Below are positions 26,333 to 36,062 of a stretch of 64,000 nt of DNA, piece by piece. The DNA is taken from contig DBTU01000012.1 of NCBI GenBank assembly GCA_002307215.1, positions 67,274-131,273 of the forward strand, given 5' to 3'. The notes beneath the pieces are model-generated. The model worked only from the letters and a program-made list of their open reading frames with translations. It did not search any database and was not told the origin of the DNA. Position numbers and translations under genes: made by a program. Each line of letters begins with the position of its first letter. Position 1 is the stretch's first letter. The DNA comes from Lachnoclostridium sp. UBA1308 (GTDB lineage: Bacteria > Bacillota > Clostridia > Lachnospirales > Lachnospiraceae).

Positions 26333-27120
26333 TTAGTTTTCCGCACCGGTATCATAATCCTCACTCATCCGCTTACCCACAAAACAGATGATAAAGTCCC
26401 TGGCATAGAATTGAAACGTCGGCCGTTATCACCGGTCATTATAAGGTGCGGTCCTTCTGACAGCTACATGCTGCAATTATCTTGATTCCTATAATTATGA
26501 TAATTGATATAGCTGAGTCTCTGACAACCATTCTCCCCTATCGTCTCAATCGTGAAGTTGACGATGAGATACCCGTCCTTTAGCCAAAAATCCTCCTTAT
26601 AGAGCGATGGCTGCTTCAATAATGTCGGTTTATGAATGGTGTGTTACGTGTATTTATTTGTTCCTTGTTTCACCTCCTTTGTTATTTCCATAGGACCATA
26701 CTGCGGTATAATTACCAATCAGGTGAGCTTGTGAACTTCTTATCCAGATTATAAGTATCTAGAGTCATATAATATCCGACGGTCTTGTAACGTTGCGTAT
26801 CATAATCTGTCGCATTGTACATTTCTGTTTGAATTATTTTAGTTTTTGTACATCTGCGCTTTTAATACCATTGATATGGGATCCTTTCCCATTGTGAGCT
26901 GTCGGTGTAGGAAAACGAGGTCAAAAGTGGCCTATACATCCAGTGGACTAATTATTGTATTTTGCTTCCCGTTCATCAGTAATTTGTTGTATTTCTACCC
27001 TTGGTATCTCTCCACTCTCCGCTATCTCATGATGATAGTCAAATGTAGTTAAAAGATTGTAATTGACTAATCTTTTTTCGTAGTCCTCTTCTAATGGCGT
27101 GTTCTGATGTACGGATAAAT
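26333..27120 (-). pseudogene. Decayed gene, possibly DUF5704-like
   Basis: Coherent protein pieces alternate between frames with stops: NTPLEEDYEKRLVNYNLL and EIAESGEIPRVEIQQITDE (near 27100-26970); PSLYKEDFWLKDGYLIVNFT, IETIGENGCQRLSYINY, then a stop after YRNQDNCSM (near 26640-26470); and DFIICFVGKRMSEDYDTGAE ending at 26333. The middle piece recalls secreted DUF5704-type proteins of Lachnospiraceae, but that is from memory. Multiple lesions mean no function. It accounts for most of the 1.3-kb gap 26258-27590. Confidence 0.6.
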
Positions 27121-27350
27121 TTTTAAAGTAAATTGATTAACTGTATCGTGAAGATTCCTAATGCAGATCTAACATAGACGTTTATCACGATCATGTACAG
27201 GGTGGCAAATCCGGTACACAAGTGATCTAGTTGATATTTATTCCTCCTGTCTTTCATAGTACTTATCAAATATTTTTTTAATCGCATCCCAATATCTATC
27301 ATTAAAGATTGATTTTGAGTAAGATTCACTAAATGATATATATAAACAAT

Positions 27351-27449
27351 CTATAAACAAGATAACAATAATCGCAATTTCACTATTAAAGATGAAATTA
27401 AAGACGATATAACCACAGATGATAATAACACAATCAAGTTATCTAACAT
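27351..27449 (-). CDS. Possible 32-residue hydrophobic peptide or gene start relic
   Basis: Behind an AGAGGA ribosome-like site a 32-codon frame encodes an almost wholly hydrophobic peptide (MLDNLIVLLSSVVISSL, then SSLIVKLRLLLSCL). A different frame just downstream continues as LFIDCLYISFSE and ends NDRYWDAIKKIFDKYYERQ (to about 27255). This could instead be a frameshifted remnant of one larger membrane protein. It lies among other decayed genes, so the pseudogene reading is at least as likely. Confidence 0.3.
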   Translation of the reverse strand: MLDNLIVLLSSVVISSLISSLIVKLRLLLSCL

Positions 27450-27520
27450 TAATATTCCTCTTTTCATATTATTTTGTTTGATTATACCATAATGTTCCAT
27501 AGTTCAATAACTTATATCAT

Positions 27521-27551
27521 AAGAAAAGCTACTGGCTTGTTCCAGTAGCTT
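27521..27551 (-). terminator. Intrinsic terminator of the Tad pilus operon
   Basis: AAGCTACTGG (27526-27535) pairs perfectly with CCAGTAGCTT (27542-27551) over a 6-nt loop. On the minus strand it is followed by TTTTCTTAT, 40 bp after the FHA gene stop. Confidence 0.85.
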
Positions 27552-27590
27552 ACTTATTCTTCTTAGCTTATTAATTGTATTATTCATAAA

Positions 27591-29228
27591 CTAATCTGGA
27601 GCAAACTCTACTTTGAATTTGATATCTGCAAGGCTGACTTCATCACCCCGTGAAACCTCACGTTTTTCATAGGTCTTTATTGACTCTCCGTTTACATAGG
27701 TTCCGTTAGTGGAATTCATATCCATGATAAAGTATCGGTTGTCTTCCTTAAGAACCTTGGCATGATATCTACTGACAACATCCTTTTCCAGACAGTAATC
27801 CACATTCTTCTTAAGCTTCCCGATAAAGAAGGGAAAGCTTTCAATAGCAATGGACTGATAGTTTTCTTTATCAAGAGCCCGCAGCAAAAATTCTGGAGTG
27901 TGACTTGCAGAGTAAGATATGGAAATGTCCTCGCACGTACCATTTAATAGACATGTCGGATTATCATATTCCTTACTATTTTCATATTCCTTACTATTGT
28001 TAACTTTCTTACTATTGTCATATTCCTTCGGATGCTCTCCATGTTCCGGCCTCTTATGCATTACGGTACTTCCGGGTATTTCATCTTTAGTAATCTGTTG
28101 CAAAGGATTATTACCGTTTATGGTTCTCTGCTTCTGCAAATATGTCTCTGTATTTTCAAAAACAGCTTTCTTTGCCAATGTAGCTTGACCCATCAATTGC
28201 CTTGGATCAACATATTCATTTTTTCTTATAATTCGAGTTGTTTTGTATTTCTTATCCCAGAGCATTTTCATTAGATAACCTTCGCAACAAAAGATAATCA
28301 AAAGCAGAGCCGCCAGCTTTATATAATCCATTTGCTTGCCATATGTATTGTATATTGCCTTTGTCTTCCAGCTAAGTGCAAATAAAAGAAAACCTCCTGC
28401 TATACTGGCAGCGGTACACAGATATGTTATGACTGGATAGTAGGATATTTCAACTTCCTTCTCAAGCTTTTCCATCATCACTGGGATATTTTTTTCCTTC
28501 CTTATATCCACTTCCTGCGATGAAGCAGACATTACCTGGCCTCTGTTTATCGCTACATGCCTATTGTTATCTGACTTCGTTTCTAACCTTGTTTCTGCCT
28601 TTATTTCTGATTTAGTTGTTACTTTAATTCCCTCTTTACTTCCCGCTTTCGTTCCTGATTTCACCTGCTCTATCGTCTCATCTAGCGGTAGCTCCTGCAG
28701 CTCCTGAATGAGATGTTCTAGGGTATATCCTTCCTCCCGGCTGACAGCGTATAATCGATATATCAACAGCACCGCTTCTCTGTCATTATAATCTACCCTA
28801 TTCATCAGATATTCCAGGAGCCCGCTTATCTGTTCCTTTATCGGTCTGTTGTATCCGGACAAAAAGCAGAGGCTTGGCTCATTCGAGGCCACCTCCATAT
28901 AAATATATTCCGGTGTCAATATGAAGTCCTCCTCCGGGAGGAGGTATTCATATGCTCTTTCCAGGGTACTGATAATTCCCTTGCACAGGCTTATAATTTT
29001 ATCTTTGGTTAAGGAGGTTCGGTCGAGTATTGCTGCCATAGATTGTCTGGAGGAAATATCATAATAATATAGTGTTTTATCATCCAGCCTTCTTTGCTCC
29101 AGCATAAGTATTCCTTCTATTTTCTGATGTTCCAGCATTTTTACACAATAATTCGTACCGGACTTATGTTCAACCTCTGTAATCACCAAATAATTGTGCT
29201 TAAGATCCTTTTTATACTCTGTCTCCAT
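27591..29228 (-). CDS. DUF6382-FHA membrane protein of the Tad locus
   Basis: A 545-residue protein: N-terminal DUF6382-like domain (1-190), a Lys/Glu/Thr-rich low-complexity linker, two membrane helices (about 270-330), a second linker with EYDNSK-type repeats, and a C-terminal FHA domain (about 450-545). The FHA signature is seen as SRYHAKVLKEDNRYFIMDMN then STNGTYVNGE. FHA domains bind phosphothreonine, so a Ser/Thr kinase input to the pilus machine is likely. GGAGG lies 7 bp before ATG at 29228. Last gene of the tad operon. Confidence 0.85.
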   Translation of the reverse strand: METEYKKDLKHNYLVITEVEHKSGTNYCVKMLEHQKIEGILMLEQRRLDDKTLYYYDISSRQSMAAILDRTSLTKDKIISLCKGIISTLERAYEYLLPEEDFILTPEYIYMEVASNEPSLCFLSGYNRPIKEQISGLLEYLMNRVDYNDREAVLLIYRLYAVSREEGYTLEHLIQELQELPLDETIEQVKSGTKAGSKEGIKVTTKSEIKAETRLETKSDNNRHVAINRGQVMSASSQEVDIRKEKNIPVMMEKLEKEVEISYYPVITYLCTAASIAGGFLLFALSWKTKAIYNTYGKQMDYIKLAALLLIIFCCEGYLMKMLWDKKYKTTRIIRKNEYVDPRQLMGQATLAKKAVFENTETYLQKQRTINGNNPLQQITKDEIPGSTVMHKRPEHGEHPKEYDNSKKVNNSKEYENSKEYDNPTCLLNGTCEDISISYSASHTPEFLLRALDKENYQSIAIESFPFFIGKLKKNVDYCLEKDVVSRYHAKVLKEDNRYFIMDMNSTNGTYVNGESIKTYEKREVSRGDEVSLADIKFKVEFAPD

Positions 29229-29391
29229 CCGAACACCTCCAAACAACCAAGCTTTTACTCTTTAATAAGAATTAAATATGATACATTTCTATATTTCATT
29301 AAGCCTATACTATGATTCGTATGTCGAAAGTCGAAAATTACCTTAGAGCATGTATATCCTAAATGCGACTTTTGACCATCAAATCTACCTG

Positions 29392-30030
29392 TTATTTTGA
29401 ACCTATCATATTTTCAATTTTTTTCTTAAGTTCATCTACTCCCTTTATATCTGACGCGGTTTCTAAAATGACCTCTGTACATCGCACTGTCTCAGCCGGA
29501 TTATGAACCACATGTTCTCCGGTTATTGTTTTATCAGGAAACACATAGAATAGATGAGACAACCCCGGTAAGGTGATTTCCGCAGCCGTCTCCACTGCTA
29601 TACTAATATTAAAATTGCCTGCTTCAACCTTTATACTTCTGATTTTAACTAAAAATAATCCTTGGGATAATTCCTGTTCACAAAGTTCTGTTATCTCTTC
29701 TTCCTCTTTCTCTGTATTTCCCAAAAGCATATAGAAAATCCCCCTGTCATTTATATCCTCATACGTCACTTCACCGGTTGCGATATCAGCTTCATGTTTC
29801 ACCGTTAATGCCGCTTTATGAAGGGTCAGATCCGCTACACCCTGAACTTTGTTAATATCATGCAGATAAAATGCTAAATATATCAACGCAAATATAATAA
29901 GTATGACAATTGGCATCACAAAAGCAGCCTCTACCGTAATACTGCCGGAAGACATATCTTCTTTGCTAACGCCTTGCCCTTTTACTGATAGGTGCCTCTT
30001 TTTATCCTTACTATATAACCCACTTCGCAT
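29392..30030 (-). CDS. TadE-like pseudopilin
   Basis: A 212-residue protein with the TadE-like N-terminal segment GSITVEAAFVMPIVILIIFA. There the Gly-Ser boundary and the Glu five residues later are the class III signal peptide features recognised by the Tad prepilin peptidase. The rest is extracytoplasmic. The gene lies 2 bp downstream of the prepilin peptidase gene, supporting processing by it. The 29229-29391 gap that follows contains no gene that I can see. Confidence 0.85.
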   Translation of the reverse strand: MRSGLYSKDKKRHLSVKGQGVSKEDMSSGSITVEAAFVMPIVILIIFALIYLAFYLHDINKVQGVADLTLHKAALTVKHEADIATGEVTYEDINDRGIFYMLLGNTEKEEEEITELCEQELSQGLFLVKIRSIKVEAGNFNISIAVETAAEITLPGLSHLFYVFPDKTITGEHVVHNPAETVRCTEVILETASDIKGVDELKKKIENMIGSK

Positions 30031-30032
30031 TA

Positions 30033-30464
30033 TTACCTTCCCACCATAATTAGTATCAGATAGCTTGCCAGTATAAACGGAACAAAGGGAATGCTTTTCT
30101 TTCTGTCTGCCAAACGTAAAATCAATAATGCAATCGATATTATCGATGCTAATAAAAGCGCAAAAGCAAACAATTCAATATTACCCCAGAAACCGAGTCC
30201 CAGTCCGGTTAGGCAAAGAAGAAGGGCATCTCCCATACCGATTTTTCCGGCTGTCACAATGCTGATTATCGCAACCGTAGCTCCTATTGCAGCCCCACCT
30301 ATCCTGTCCATAATAGTAACCGTATGGCAAAACGGCAGGCAAATTCCGGTCAATACCACTCCTGCCATTATGACCCATAGGAGAATCTTTCTTTTCCTCA
30401 AATCCTGCACACCACAAAACAACAGCACAGCAAACAGTATTACCTTAAGTATAATCTCCGCCAT
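30033..30464 (-). CDS. Tad-type prepilin peptidase (A24 family, CpaA/TadV-like)
   Basis: A 143-residue integral membrane aspartic peptidase with about five helices. The two catalytic aspartates are seen in FCGVQDLRKRK and in the GxGD-type motif KIGMGDALLL. It lacks the N-methylase domain of PilD, as is normal for TadV. It would cleave the Flp pilin and the TadE-like pseudopilins encoded around it. Confidence 0.92.
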   Translation of the reverse strand: MAEIILKVILFAVLLFCGVQDLRKRKILLWVIMAGVVLTGICLPFCHTVTIMDRIGGAAIGATVAIISIVTAGKIGMGDALLLCLTGLGLGFWGNIELFAFALLLASIISIALLILRLADRKKSIPFVPFILASYLILIMVGR

Positions 30465-30593
30465 AGACTTCCTCCATTCTGCCCAAAACCGGCGTACTTG
30501 GGCGACAGCACAAATTTATCGTGCGAAAACAGTCATTTATGATAAAATGCCGATTAAAATAATCCATAATACTTATTTCTATTTAACATCTTT

Positions 30594-31493
30594 TTACTTA
30601 CCGCATCTTGAACAGGGTGTTCTGTTGCCTACCTCAGATATAGGAATTTCGTGTACACTCCGTTTGATTCCGGAACAATTTCTGTCTGCATGATACCTTG
30701 TTCCATATGAGGTTATGTAATAGGTTGCATTTTCACCCTCTTCTCCGGAACAACACTCCTCGCACCTCGAGTATTTTGCTCCATTTGCATTACGAAGACC
30801 AATGGGTATTCCCACCACAGAGGTGACGGACAACTTAATATGGGAGCAATCCTTGCTCTTATGGTAAACTGTGCCTGTATCCGTGACATATACCATTTCT
30901 TCATCGCTATCTTCGCCGATTTCGTAAGCTGCTACAACCTCATAACCCGTCCAGGCTCTAAGCCGTACTCTTTGGAGCATGCTCATATCACCAAGATTAA
31001 TTATTCTTACCGGAATACAGATCTGATATTTCACAATAATATCTATCACATCATCCTCATTTGCAATGCTTGAATAGGAAAAATCAATGCCGTCAAATCC
31101 ATTTTTGACACAGGACTGATTAATAAAATCCTTATCCAGATATTGCTTTGCGAATAGCTTAAGCGAATATCCGCTTATGATTTTATCCGTCATTTCATTA
31201 ATACCACTGACGTATTCGCTATCTAGAATGGACTTATCAAAGCTTACTGCTTCATTGATATCCGGAAAGTCTTTATAGAAATAGGCCGATTTTGACAATC
31301 CAAGTCCCATTTTTGTGATAGTTGACTGTATCTGTTCCTGAATGGTAAATATCTGCATGAAGTACAGGAACGCAATCATTAAGTATAGAAATATCGGCAT
31401 AACCAGAGACGCTTCTACTGTCAGGGAAGCCTTTTGATATAGGAACTTTTTATTAAAGATTTTTGTATATGTTTTCAGTACATGAATTTTCAT
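30594..31493 (-). CDS. TadE-like protein with duplicated Cys-rich C-terminal module
   Basis: A protein of about 299 residues starting with a TadE-like segment (ASLTVEASLVMPIFLYLMIA) and a long extracytoplasmic domain. The C-terminus carries two similar modules of about 45 residues. Each has a YHxxxxCxxI core (VYHKSKDCSHIK and RYHADRNCSGIK) and closes with CxxC (RCEECC and PCSRCGK), resembling zinc-binding knuckles. A TTG three codons earlier also opens the frame; ATG at 31493 is chosen by convention, as neither has a strong ribosome site. Confidence 0.75.
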   Translation of the reverse strand: MKIHVLKTYTKIFNKKFLYQKASLTVEASLVMPIFLYLMIAFLYFMQIFTIQEQIQSTITKMGLGLSKSAYFYKDFPDINEAVSFDKSILDSEYVSGINEMTDKIISGYSLKLFAKQYLDKDFINQSCVKNGFDGIDFSYSSIANEDDVIDIIVKYQICIPVRIINLGDMSMLQRVRLRAWTGYEVVAAYEIGEDSDEEMVYVTDTGTVYHKSKDCSHIKLSVTSVVGIPIGLRNANGAKYSRCEECCSGEEGENATYYITSYGTRYHADRNCSGIKRSVHEIPISEVGNRTPCSRCGK

Positions 31494-31522
31494 AGTTCTC
31501 AAATTAATTGCAGCCTTTCTCT

Positions 31523-31660
31523 GGTGGGTCGGGATGTCCGTTCTTCAAATAGATATGATGAATCAAATTCATATAAGCAAACGATTTCTTGGAGAGTTTT
31601 TTTTTTTGATTTAAAGACTAATATAGATTTTAGATTGAAGAGCGGACATCCCGGCCCGCC
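31523..31660. repeat. 26-bp-arm inverted repeat inside the tad operon
   Basis: Arms 31523-31548 and 31635-31660 match at 23 of 26 positions, with the core CGGGATGTCCG. The three differences give G-U pairs in plus-strand RNA but C-A mismatches in minus-strand RNA. The 86-bp interior holds a smaller ATATGA/TCATAT dyad and a run of 13 T. It lies in the gap between the DUF5702 and TadE-like genes. Confidence 0.8.
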
Positions 31661-31665
31661 GGACC

Positions 31666-34191
31666 TTAATAGCTGTATGCTTCCTTAACTTTAAATTGAA
31701 ACCCCTTCGCGCCGGTACCAAGCATTTTGTGAACAAAGCTGATACCTGTAAATTTGGACGGAACCGTGTAATCTACTGCTGCCTCAAAGCCAAACAGACA
31801 GTCCGTAATATCAAAGGATTCTTCCTTGTATCTGAGCTTAGTATTTTCCTGCATCAGATCCATAGACCTAAATGTCAGCTCCTTTTTGTCCTTGATCAAA
31901 AGAAACATTCTAAGATAATCCTGATACGACATTGATAACTCTTTGGTACTCGTTATGGAAGACGCCTTTGTCTGAAGAAAGCTTCTGCTAATTATGAACA
32001 ACTCGGGAAGCTGTAAGATTATTTTCTTCTTTAAGATCGGGACTTCCTTTCCCATCATTAAAGCGCAAACATCAAGTAGTGCCTCTGCAAATGACCATGT
32101 AAGCAAAATCAATCCTTGCGTTATTGAAACCAAAATTGGGAGTCCGGTAAATCCAACCAAAGCAGCGGCTGCTATCCTGGCCTCATTCCTTCTTGTGCTA
32201 TCACCTAGGACACTGGCGAAATCTAAGATGGTTCTTAAAAACAAAATTCTTGATATGACAGATGCCATATTTTCCTGATCGGTATGCTTTCCAACCAACA
32301 GATATTCCTGCTCATAGGTAAGTGCAGAGGGCTTTCTCGACGAACCATCGTCCTCTGCCCGGTACATTTCAAAATGTTCCTTCAGATATTCTTGATAAAG
32401 GAGTTGCTCTGCTATTGTATTAACTGCTTTCCCTGAGAAGTCAGCGATATTTGATTCACTACCAAAGCTCCCAAAAAGACTGTCCATGCTGAAATTATCT
32501 CCTCCTGTTGCAGCACTTTGAAAAAAATCCTTCAACTGTGTAATAAGATCAGATCCTTCATATGACATAGCTGCAACTTCGGAAGGCAATGTATCCGCGG
32601 AAAGTTCCTTTTCTGATATTTCGCTGGGATCAATCACAAGACTTGTAATTCCGGCCTTAAATAGGTCATTTATAGCACTTAATGAGCTCTTTTGTAAAGA
32701 GTGGTCTAATACCAGCGTGCTATAGTCCAAAGTCAGTCCTTTGATTTGATAGCCTCTTAATATTTCTGATGCATTTTGATAATATTTATCTGCCTTTTCA
32801 TATTGCACCCGGGTAAGTTCATCTTCCGCTTCACCAAGATAATTCTCTGTCTGCTCTAGGATATTCTGATCGTTTTCTAAAATTACTTTCATCCCCTTAA
32901 AATCATATCCGCTGTCGCCGGTAATGACATAATCCTTCATCTCCTTCAGTCCGTCTTCCAGCCCGATAAAGACTTCCTCCCCAACCTGATCTTTGTAGCT
33001 GTATAAAAGCTTTTCATATTGATCGATGATTGGTGCTGCAGTTTTCGTCTTAAGAATGATATTGTCGACTGCTAAAATAGCTTTATCAATAATTGGTGTA
33101 ATTCCTGAGATTAATGCAGCTATATTAGCTTTGGAGATATTTATGTCAGAAATAAACTGTAGTATTTCCTCTTCCGATTCCTCAATTTCTTCTTTGTAAT
33201 CTTTTATCGTTTCATCCAATGAATTTATATTTATCTTGATGTCTTTTATTTGCTGTTTGCCCTCTTTGGTTTTATTTTCATTTGCATTTTTCTCCCCCAA
33301 TGTAGTCTGTTCTATCAATAGTTCAGATTCCGCGGCTTGCAACTTAATATTTATTTTTTCAATACTTTCCTGAATCGTGGTGATTTCTGTAAAACATTCA
33401 TGTATTGTTACAAAATCAGGCTTAGGATTCACATAGCTGTCCTTTAAAGCATTAAATACTTGTTTCTGGTTGATCCCGACTTCTTCCGGTGTAATCTCTG
33501 TGATACAAATTTGTTTGGTAAAGTAATCTGCTGTCATTAAGCTGCCATCTTTTGCTACCTCAATTCCCTTATTACTTGTCCTAAGGCCATCTATAAGCTC
33601 CATTAGTTCCAGGATTCCTTTATCAATCTCAACCAGTTTTTCTTCGGCGTTTTGCTTTTCTTCATAGATAATACTAACCTTCTTCGGTGTTTCCATTAGC
33701 GACAGCTTATCAAGAAGCTGTTTCAAACCATTACCGATTTCACGGTATTTCATATACTCAACAGCTTCATTTATTAACAACTCCCCCTGATAATCCATGA
33801 GTCCGGTTTCATTATTCACCGATACCGAATTTAGCACAACTTGATAAAGATCCAAGCTACTGTCACCTCTCATACTTAAATTCTTGTCCGTATCAAAGGT
33901 ATAGGACATATTGTCCGATAGCTTTTCCGCAATCTGTTCCTTGCGCGCGACATCACTATCTGCTTCTGTATAAAAACCAAAGATGTGGTATTCCTCCCAT
34001 AGCGGCCCATAATATTCTGCGAGTACCGAATCCATAGCGGTTGACAGGGAGCGATCTACCTCGATCTTAGCAGTATTTACTCTGGCTCCCTCGGTTATTG
34101 TAAATATCAAAGATAATACGAGCAACAGAATAAGGGTTAAATAAACTGTGATAGAACCCGAGAATTCCTTTTGGTTGATTTTTTTTATCAG
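31666..34191 (-). CDS. DUF5702 (TadG-like) Tad-locus protein with probable non-canonical start
   Basis: A large surface protein of the Tad locus (819 residues from the first TTG at 34125, or 841 from the proposed start). It has an N-terminal TadE/G-like segment, then TITEGARVNTAKIEVDRSLS, long coiled-coil regions (about 140-420) and a C-terminal region with membrane segments. Using TTG at 34125 would cut the membrane segment in half. In frame upstream the text continues EFSGSITVYLTLILL back to a stop, with no ATG, GTG or TTG. A CTG at 34191 lies 9 bp behind GGGGG, and an ATA follows it. I place the start there tentatively. Confidence 0.75.
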   Translation of the reverse strand: MIKKINQKEFSGSITVYLTLILLLVLSLIFTITEGARVNTAKIEVDRSLSTAMDSVLAEYYGPLWEEYHIFGFYTEADSDVARKEQIAEKLSDNMSYTFDTDKNLSMRGDSSLDLYQVVLNSVSVNNETGLMDYQGELLINEAVEYMKYREIGNGLKQLLDKLSLMETPKKVSIIYEEKQNAEEKLVEIDKGILELMELIDGLRTSNKGIEVAKDGSLMTADYFTKQICITEITPEEVGINQKQVFNALKDSYVNPKPDFVTIHECFTEITTIQESIEKINIKLQAAESELLIEQTTLGEKNANENKTKEGKQQIKDIKININSLDETIKDYKEEIEESEEEILQFISDINISKANIAALISGITPIIDKAILAVDNIILKTKTAAPIIDQYEKLLYSYKDQVGEEVFIGLEDGLKEMKDYVITGDSGYDFKGMKVILENDQNILEQTENYLGEAEDELTRVQYEKADKYYQNASEILRGYQIKGLTLDYSTLVLDHSLQKSSLSAINDLFKAGITSLVIDPSEISEKELSADTLPSEVAAMSYEGSDLITQLKDFFQSAATGGDNFSMDSLFGSFGSESNIADFSGKAVNTIAEQLLYQEYLKEHFEMYRAEDDGSSRKPSALTYEQEYLLVGKHTDQENMASVISRILFLRTILDFASVLGDSTRRNEARIAAAALVGFTGLPILVSITQGLILLTWSFAEALLDVCALMMGKEVPILKKKIILQLPELFIISRSFLQTKASSITSTKELSMSYQDYLRMFLLIKDKKELTFRSMDLMQENTKLRYKEESFDITDCLFGFEAAVDYTVPSKFTGISFVHKMLGTGAKGFQFKVKEAYSY

Positions 34192-34224
34192 GTTTAATCA
34201 CCCCCTTCCTTTATTGGTAATGTT

Positions 34225-34431
34225 CTATGGAATCGTTATCTCTGTTTCAATCCCTTTTGTATCTCCGGTTATTGATTGAAAGGCCGTAGTTACGATATCT
34301 GAAATCTGATTTCTAAAAATCAGAACCAGTCCAATAATAATCACCAGAATAAGAATTATTTCAATAATTCCTATACCCTCCAGCTGCTTTGTTGTTATAT
34401 TTGCGAATAGTTGCTTTCTATGTTTTCTCAT
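34225..34431 (-). CDS. Flp1-type type IVb pilin
   Basis: A pilin of about 68 residues with a short basic leader and one hydrophobic helix. The processing region reads EGIGIIEIILILVIIIGLVL, where a Gly followed by IIE gives the Glu at +5 typical of Flp pilins. It is followed by the short polar tail NQISDIVTTAFQSITGD. ATG at 34431 is preferred, with AAGGA 8 bp upstream; an ATG three codons earlier also exists. Likely the major pilus subunit. Confidence 0.85.
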   Translation of the reverse strand: MRKHRKQLFANITTKQLEGIGIIEIILILVIIIGLVLIFRNQISDIVTTAFQSITGDTKGIETEITIP

Positions 34432-34548
34432 TCGTTTCATCCTTAATTCTCTATCCTTTTCGGATAGAACTCCCTTCTGTATATGATTCTAAGTATCCTA
34501 ACCATGCCCCATGATACCCCTTGCTAATAAAAAGCAGCCAACCCTAAG

Positions 34549-36051
34549 TTACATTCGAAATGCCTTAAATGCCGGTATCATAATAATTAAAAACACCATG
34601 ATCAACATAAGCATCATCGGTATCAGAAGCTTTGTTCCTGCTTCTTCTCCAAGTCTCTTTGCCGCCTCCTTGCGGTCTTCGAAGGCTTCTTTTGCCTCTC
34701 TCATCATTAGGTCTGTAAAACCCTTTGTTCCTTTTTTAAGGTTCTGTGTTATTAGAGAGCTGAATTTGATATATGAAATCAACCCAATTCGTTTACCATA
34801 TTGCTCATACGCGACATTCTCCGGAATGCCAAGCTTCAGTTCATTCACTGTTATCAGCATCTCTTCGTATGCATACCTCTTTTTACTTTCATGGTTCCCT
34901 GTTTTCACCAAATATCCCTCTGCCATTTTGATAAAGGCTTGCTTCATTGTCATCCCGGCATTTACTAAGAGTGTGAATTTATTGATCAGTTCAGGATAAT
35001 CAGACAGTAGTTGCTCCTTTCGTTTTTTCATCTTCTTATCGAGCTCTTTGTCTGATAGCCACCATGCAGCGATTGCCGTGATAATTCCCATAAATAGAAG
35101 ACTAATACCGGAGTTACTCTTCTTCCCTCTCCACGACAATCGATAGGTACCAAGTGTGTCTGGAAGCTTAAGCATATGCTCTGTTGAGGATTTTCCAGAA
35201 GCTTGTAGAAGTTCCTCCTTCAATGACTCCATCAGCGCCTCATAAGCACTGGTTTTCTTTGGTAGTATGTGAAAGATAAGCTGATGCTCTGACTTCATCT
35301 TCTGACAGGTAAGAATAACCGTTACCGTTGTATCTAACCCATTATCCTCAATCTCTGAATTGTTCACAGCGCCATCCATACTAATCAGCTGTTGATTCTC
35401 AGGTCTCCATTCGATTACTACCCCACTTTCAGGTATTCTGCTGATGAAATCCAGATTTGTAACAATCTGATCAGCCGAACGGTTATCCCCAAGTACCTTC
35501 TCCTCCACATACCGAAAGCCTTTTTCAAAGATGACATTAATTTCCTCCTCAGAAAATTTGCGTTCTTCCAGATTTATTGATATATCTTGAGATTTTGGAG
35601 CTTCTTCCGTTGCTGTACCCTCTTTTTTATTCATTGCAACATTGAGCTCCACCTCCTTGCTTCCCTCTCCATATTCCGGTCGTACAAGATAACTTTGATC
35701 CAGAACTACAGAATTACTGCTGCCGGCCAATTGACTGAACAGGGAAAGGATATGAAAAAGAATAATTATGATAATAACGAGCGAAATTTTACCACACCAA
35801 AACATATGCTGTATTCCTTCGGGCTTTGTGGTCGTATAAAGCGCCTTCATGATATTACTTCTGCTGTTGTTACGCTTTATCATCTTTCCCAGTGGTGTTC
35901 TTTGAAGCAACCAATCTGCGAACGGATATATGGGATACAGTCTGTGATCATTTTTATCAATGGATTTTATAACCTCTGGGAATTTACTGAAACAAAAAAG
36001 AATTGCAAATAAGAAAATAAGAATAATTATACTATTAATGAATACAATCAC
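34549..36051 (-). CDS. TadC-like type II/IV secretion inner-membrane protein (GspF domain)
   Basis: A 500-residue protein: two N-terminal membrane helices, an extracytoplasmic insert of about 170 residues (140-310), then a T2SSF domain and C-terminal helices. The GspF signature region is visible as LLSDYPELINKFTLLVNAGM, then TMKQAFIKMAEGY. The large insert is longer than in proteobacterial TadC. The start is GTG with GGGAGG 6 bp upstream. It is the platform partner of TadB. Confidence 0.85.
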   Translation of the reverse strand: MIVFINSIIILIFLFAILFCFSKFPEVIKSIDKNDHRLYPIYPFADWLLQRTPLGKMIKRNNSRSNIMKALYTTTKPEGIQHMFWCGKISLVIIIIILFHILSLFSQLAGSSNSVVLDQSYLVRPEYGEGSKEVELNVAMNKKEGTATEEAPKSQDISINLEERKFSEEEINVIFEKGFRYVEEKVLGDNRSADQIVTNLDFISRIPESGVVIEWRPENQQLISMDGAVNNSEIEDNGLDTTVTVILTCQKMKSEHQLIFHILPKKTSAYEALMESLKEELLQASGKSSTEHMLKLPDTLGTYRLSWRGKKSNSGISLLFMGIITAIAAWWLSDKELDKKMKKRKEQLLSDYPELINKFTLLVNAGMTMKQAFIKMAEGYLVKTGNHESKKRYAYEEMLITVNELKLGIPENVAYEQYGKRIGLISYIKFSSLITQNLKKGTKGFTDLMMREAKEAFEDRKEAAKRLGEEAGTKLLIPMMLMLIMVFLIIMIPAFKAFRM

Positions 36052-36062
36052 AGCGAACCTCC

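Noticed and set aside
29322..29328. TGTCGAA, an exact Spo0A box, about 94 bp upstream of the FHA gene
   Set aside because: A 7-base match is expected several times by chance in 64 kb, and the FHA gene is probably read from the tad promoter.
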